NCBI GenBank assembly: GCA_003565055.1
Contig: PXDM01000354.1
Location: forward strand, 1-5,337
Source: Paracoccaceae bacterium
GTDB lineage: Bacteria; Pseudomonadota; Alphaproteobacteria; Rhodobacterales; Rhodobacteraceae
Direction: 5' to 3'
DNA length: 5,337 bases
Within the stretch, counting starts at the first letter, position 1; every line of letters begins with the position of its first letter. Positions 3,811-5,337 of the stretch are shown here, one piece after another. The translations under genes and the position numbers were made by a program. The notes below the pieces were generated by a model. It was not told where the DNA came from. It ran no database searches and saw nothing but the letters and a program-made list of their open reading frames with translations.

Positions 3811-5337
3811 TCAGTTATTCTGCGTCGCCGCATTTCTGAGCGCGTTAACGTCGACGCAGTACTCGGGTAGCTCGCGCACGATCTGGCGAATTTCCTCTGG
3901 TTTTTCATAGGTTTCGAAATTGAAGACATTCCTTTCCGACTCCCATGGCCGGAAATGCGCGAACTCATTCTGCTGCGCGCAGGCGATACCCGCCTTCGCG
4001 GCCAGATCCTGCCGGTAGGCGCGGGAGAGGACGAAATTCTCGAACTGAACCTGATGCAGCATATTGCCCGACATTGATCCGTCGCCGCGTTCCCTAGCCA
4101 GATCGCGAAGTTTGTGATCTATCGTCGCGCGCCTGTTCCTGTAATTCTTAATGAAATCTTCGACGCTTCCTGCAAATTTCTTGTCTTCGCGCAGGCGCGA
4201 GACATAGTTTGAGCGTGGATCCCGAAAGCAGCAGAAGATCGCCGCGTCCTCGAACAGCGAAAAAAGGTCGAGGTTGTAGATATGCACTAGGTTGTCGAAA
4301 ATGATCGCTTGGGCATGCTGCTTTTGCTCGGCCTCGGCGATCATGCGCAAGGTGCGCGCGGCCATCTGCGTCAGCAAGTCCCAGCGATCAGGTTCGGTCG
4401 CACGCGCCTGCACGGTCTGGCACATGGCCAGTGCCGCATTGGCATAGTCCTGCCCATACTGTCCCAACACCAGCCGCTTGGCTGAATGGACGGATTTATC
4501 GCTAGACGTCAGGACATTCGAGCCAAGCAGGTTGGCGAAAAAGAAATCCATGAATGCCGCTGTGAAATCCGGTTTGCCGCTCAGGGATTGCTTCAACTGC
4601 TTTAGCCCGGCCTCCCCCTCGATATGGCGGTATTCCGTGCGCACAGCCTGCACATTCGAGAATTCATAGAAATAATCGGTCAGCGCTGTGGACCCGGACC
4701 ACCCCATGCCGGAGACGAAGATGGGCCGCGCCTGCAGCGCCCCACTCGTCGGCGCCGCGCCCTTGCCGTCGGCAAGGGGCGCGACGTCGGTCTCGTGCCC
4801 TGTCCCGCGCAATGTCACGACACAGTCACAGAACCGTTCGACGACCTCCTGCCATGTCGCGCGCAGCGCAGGGGCATCGGGGAAATAGCCTTCCACGACC
4901 TCGCGCAGCTGCGCGCGCGCCCGTGTCATATCCCCCGCATCGAGGGTCGCGCGCGCGGCGGCGCTTTTCCATGCCAGTGGACCCGAAAAACGCCCCCAAG
5001 AGTCCCGCTGTTCCTGCTTTGAGAGTTGCTTCCGCTTGTGGATGGCGTGCAACCTAGAGATGGAGCTGTTATGCGGCGTAAAGTCCCCGTGTTTGCTCCC
5101 CAGTTCTTCAAATAATGGCAGGGCCGCATCATAGTTCCCTGTGAGATATAGTGCCTCGGCCTTGACAGTCTTCAGTTTCAGGCTGTCTGGATAATGATGC
5201 AGCCCCTCTTCGGCCCGTTGGCATGCAGTCTCGGAATCTCCGGCTCTCAGGGTCGCTTGAGCCAGTTTGACATAATAATTTTCCCGGCAGGGCTTCTTTG
5301 CTGCATCCACGACCTGTTGCCATAGTCTGGCTGCCTC
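3811..5337 (-). CDS. TPR-containing sulfotransferase-family protein (5' end beyond right window edge)
   Basis: Sulfotransferases move a sulfuryl group from PAPS to a hydroxyl or amine of a carbohydrate or other acceptor. 508 residues are visible, numbered here from the right edge. Residues 1 to about 155 are helical with TPR character (paired A-x-A-x-L-x-x-G patterns such as AEALYLTGNYDAALPLFEEL). About 170-200 is an Ala/Gly/Pro linker. The sulfotransferase domain begins with PIFVSGMGWSGSTAL (205-219), which fits the 5'-phosphosulfate-binding loop; CFRDPRSNYVS (370-380) fits the 3'-phosphate-binding motif with R372, R375 and S380; VQFENFVLS (430-438) matches the later conserved region. GTG 5308-5310 could be read as a start, but the frame continues open through nine more codons (EAARLWQQVV) in helix-like sequence to the edge, so the real start is outside. 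It ends TGA at 3811-3813, facing the glycosyltransferase. Sampled 60-base blocks are 45-57% GC against 67-75% in that gene. The acceptor is unknown; a nearby glycan is inferred. Confidence 0.8.
   Translation of the reverse strand, partial: EAARLWQQVVDAAKKPCRENYYVKLAQATLRAGDSETACQRAEEGLHHYPDSLKLKTVKAEALYLTGNYDAALPLFEELGSKHGDFTPHNSSISRLHAIHKRKQLSKQEQRDSWGRFSGPLAWKSAAARATLDAGDMTRARAQLREVVEGYFPDAPALRATWQEVVERFCDCVVTLRGTGHETDVAPLADGKGAAPTSGALQARPIFVSGMGWSGSTALTDYFYEFSNVQAVRTEYRHIEGEAGLKQLKQSLSGKPDFTAAFMDFFFANLLGSNVLTSSDKSVHSAKRLVLGQYGQDYANAALAMCQTVQARATEPDRWDLLTQMAARTLRMIAEAEQKQHAQAIIFDNLVHIYNLDLFSLFEDAAIFCCFRDPRSNYVSRLREDKKFAGSVEDFIKNYRNRRATIDHKLRDLARERGDGSMSGNMLHQVQFENFVLSRAYRQDLAAKAGIACAQQNEFAHFRPWESERNVFNFETYEKPEEIRQIVRELPEYCVDVNALRNAATQNN
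4756..4783. repeat. Strong hairpin inside the linker-coding part of the sulfotransferase gene
   Basis: CGCGCCCTTGCC (4756-4767) pairs with GGCAAGGGGCGCG (4771-4783) around a GTC loop, giving 12 base pairs with one bulged G at 4779. It lies in frame in the Ala/Gly/Pro-rich linker (PLADGKGAAP) between the TPR and sulfotransferase regions. The structure is seen; whether it works as an RNA element or is a small inserted repeat is unknown. Confidence 0.5.

Noticed and set aside
4478..5057. Several plus-strand open frames opposite the sulfotransferase gene
   Set aside because: They lie wholly inside a gene with clear sulfotransferase motifs and their Arg/Pro-rich translations resemble no protein family.
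5308..5310. GTG at 5310 as start of the sulfotransferase gene
   Set aside because: The frame stays open to the window edge and the nine extra residues continue a TPR-like helix, so the start is most likely outside the window.

Overview
The window looks like a piece of a high-GC alphaproteobacterial chromosome or large plasmid. A Rhodobacterales-type host (Paracoccus/Rhodobacter-like) is the best guess, from GC-rich codon use, the protein style and the gene content; I cannot name a species. It holds five protein genes, two of them cut by the window edges. I see no tRNA, rRNA, CRISPR array or mobile element.

Left part (1-677): the last 77 codons of a PhnE-type phosphonate ABC transporter permease run off the left edge. 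After a 24-nt gap comes a complete 138-aa cytidylyltransferase-fold gene with an HxGH motif. Its C-terminal motif resembles the cytidylyltransferases I recall being associated with phosphonate biosynthesis more than the TagD type. These two are probably the end of one operon. Immediately after it, 681-728 holds two abutting inverted repeats (a 24-bp near-perfect palindrome and a 26-nt hairpin), which mark an operon boundary.

Middle part (836-3796): rmlD (dTDP-4-dehydrorhamnose reductase) is followed by a large glycosyltransferase. The glycosyltransferase has an N-terminal helical region, a central GT2 (GT-A) domain and a C-terminal Rossmann-like half-domain. Between them is a 132-nt leader whose end can fold so that both the Shine-Dalgarno and the ATG of the glycosyltransferase lie in a stem.

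Right part (3811-5337, minus strand): a TPR plus sulfotransferase-family gene converges on the glycosyltransferase with only 14 nt between the stop codons. Its reading frame is open to the right edge, so its true start lies outside. Sampled stretches of it are clearly less GC-rich than the glycosyltransferase gene.

Together the genes fit an accessory surface-polysaccharide locus: dTDP-L-rhamnose supply, sugar transfer and possibly sulfation. The neighbouring transporter and cytidylyltransferase could take up and activate a phosphonate (or phosphate ester), conceivably as a glycan or lipid head-group. That last link is inference from adjacency only.
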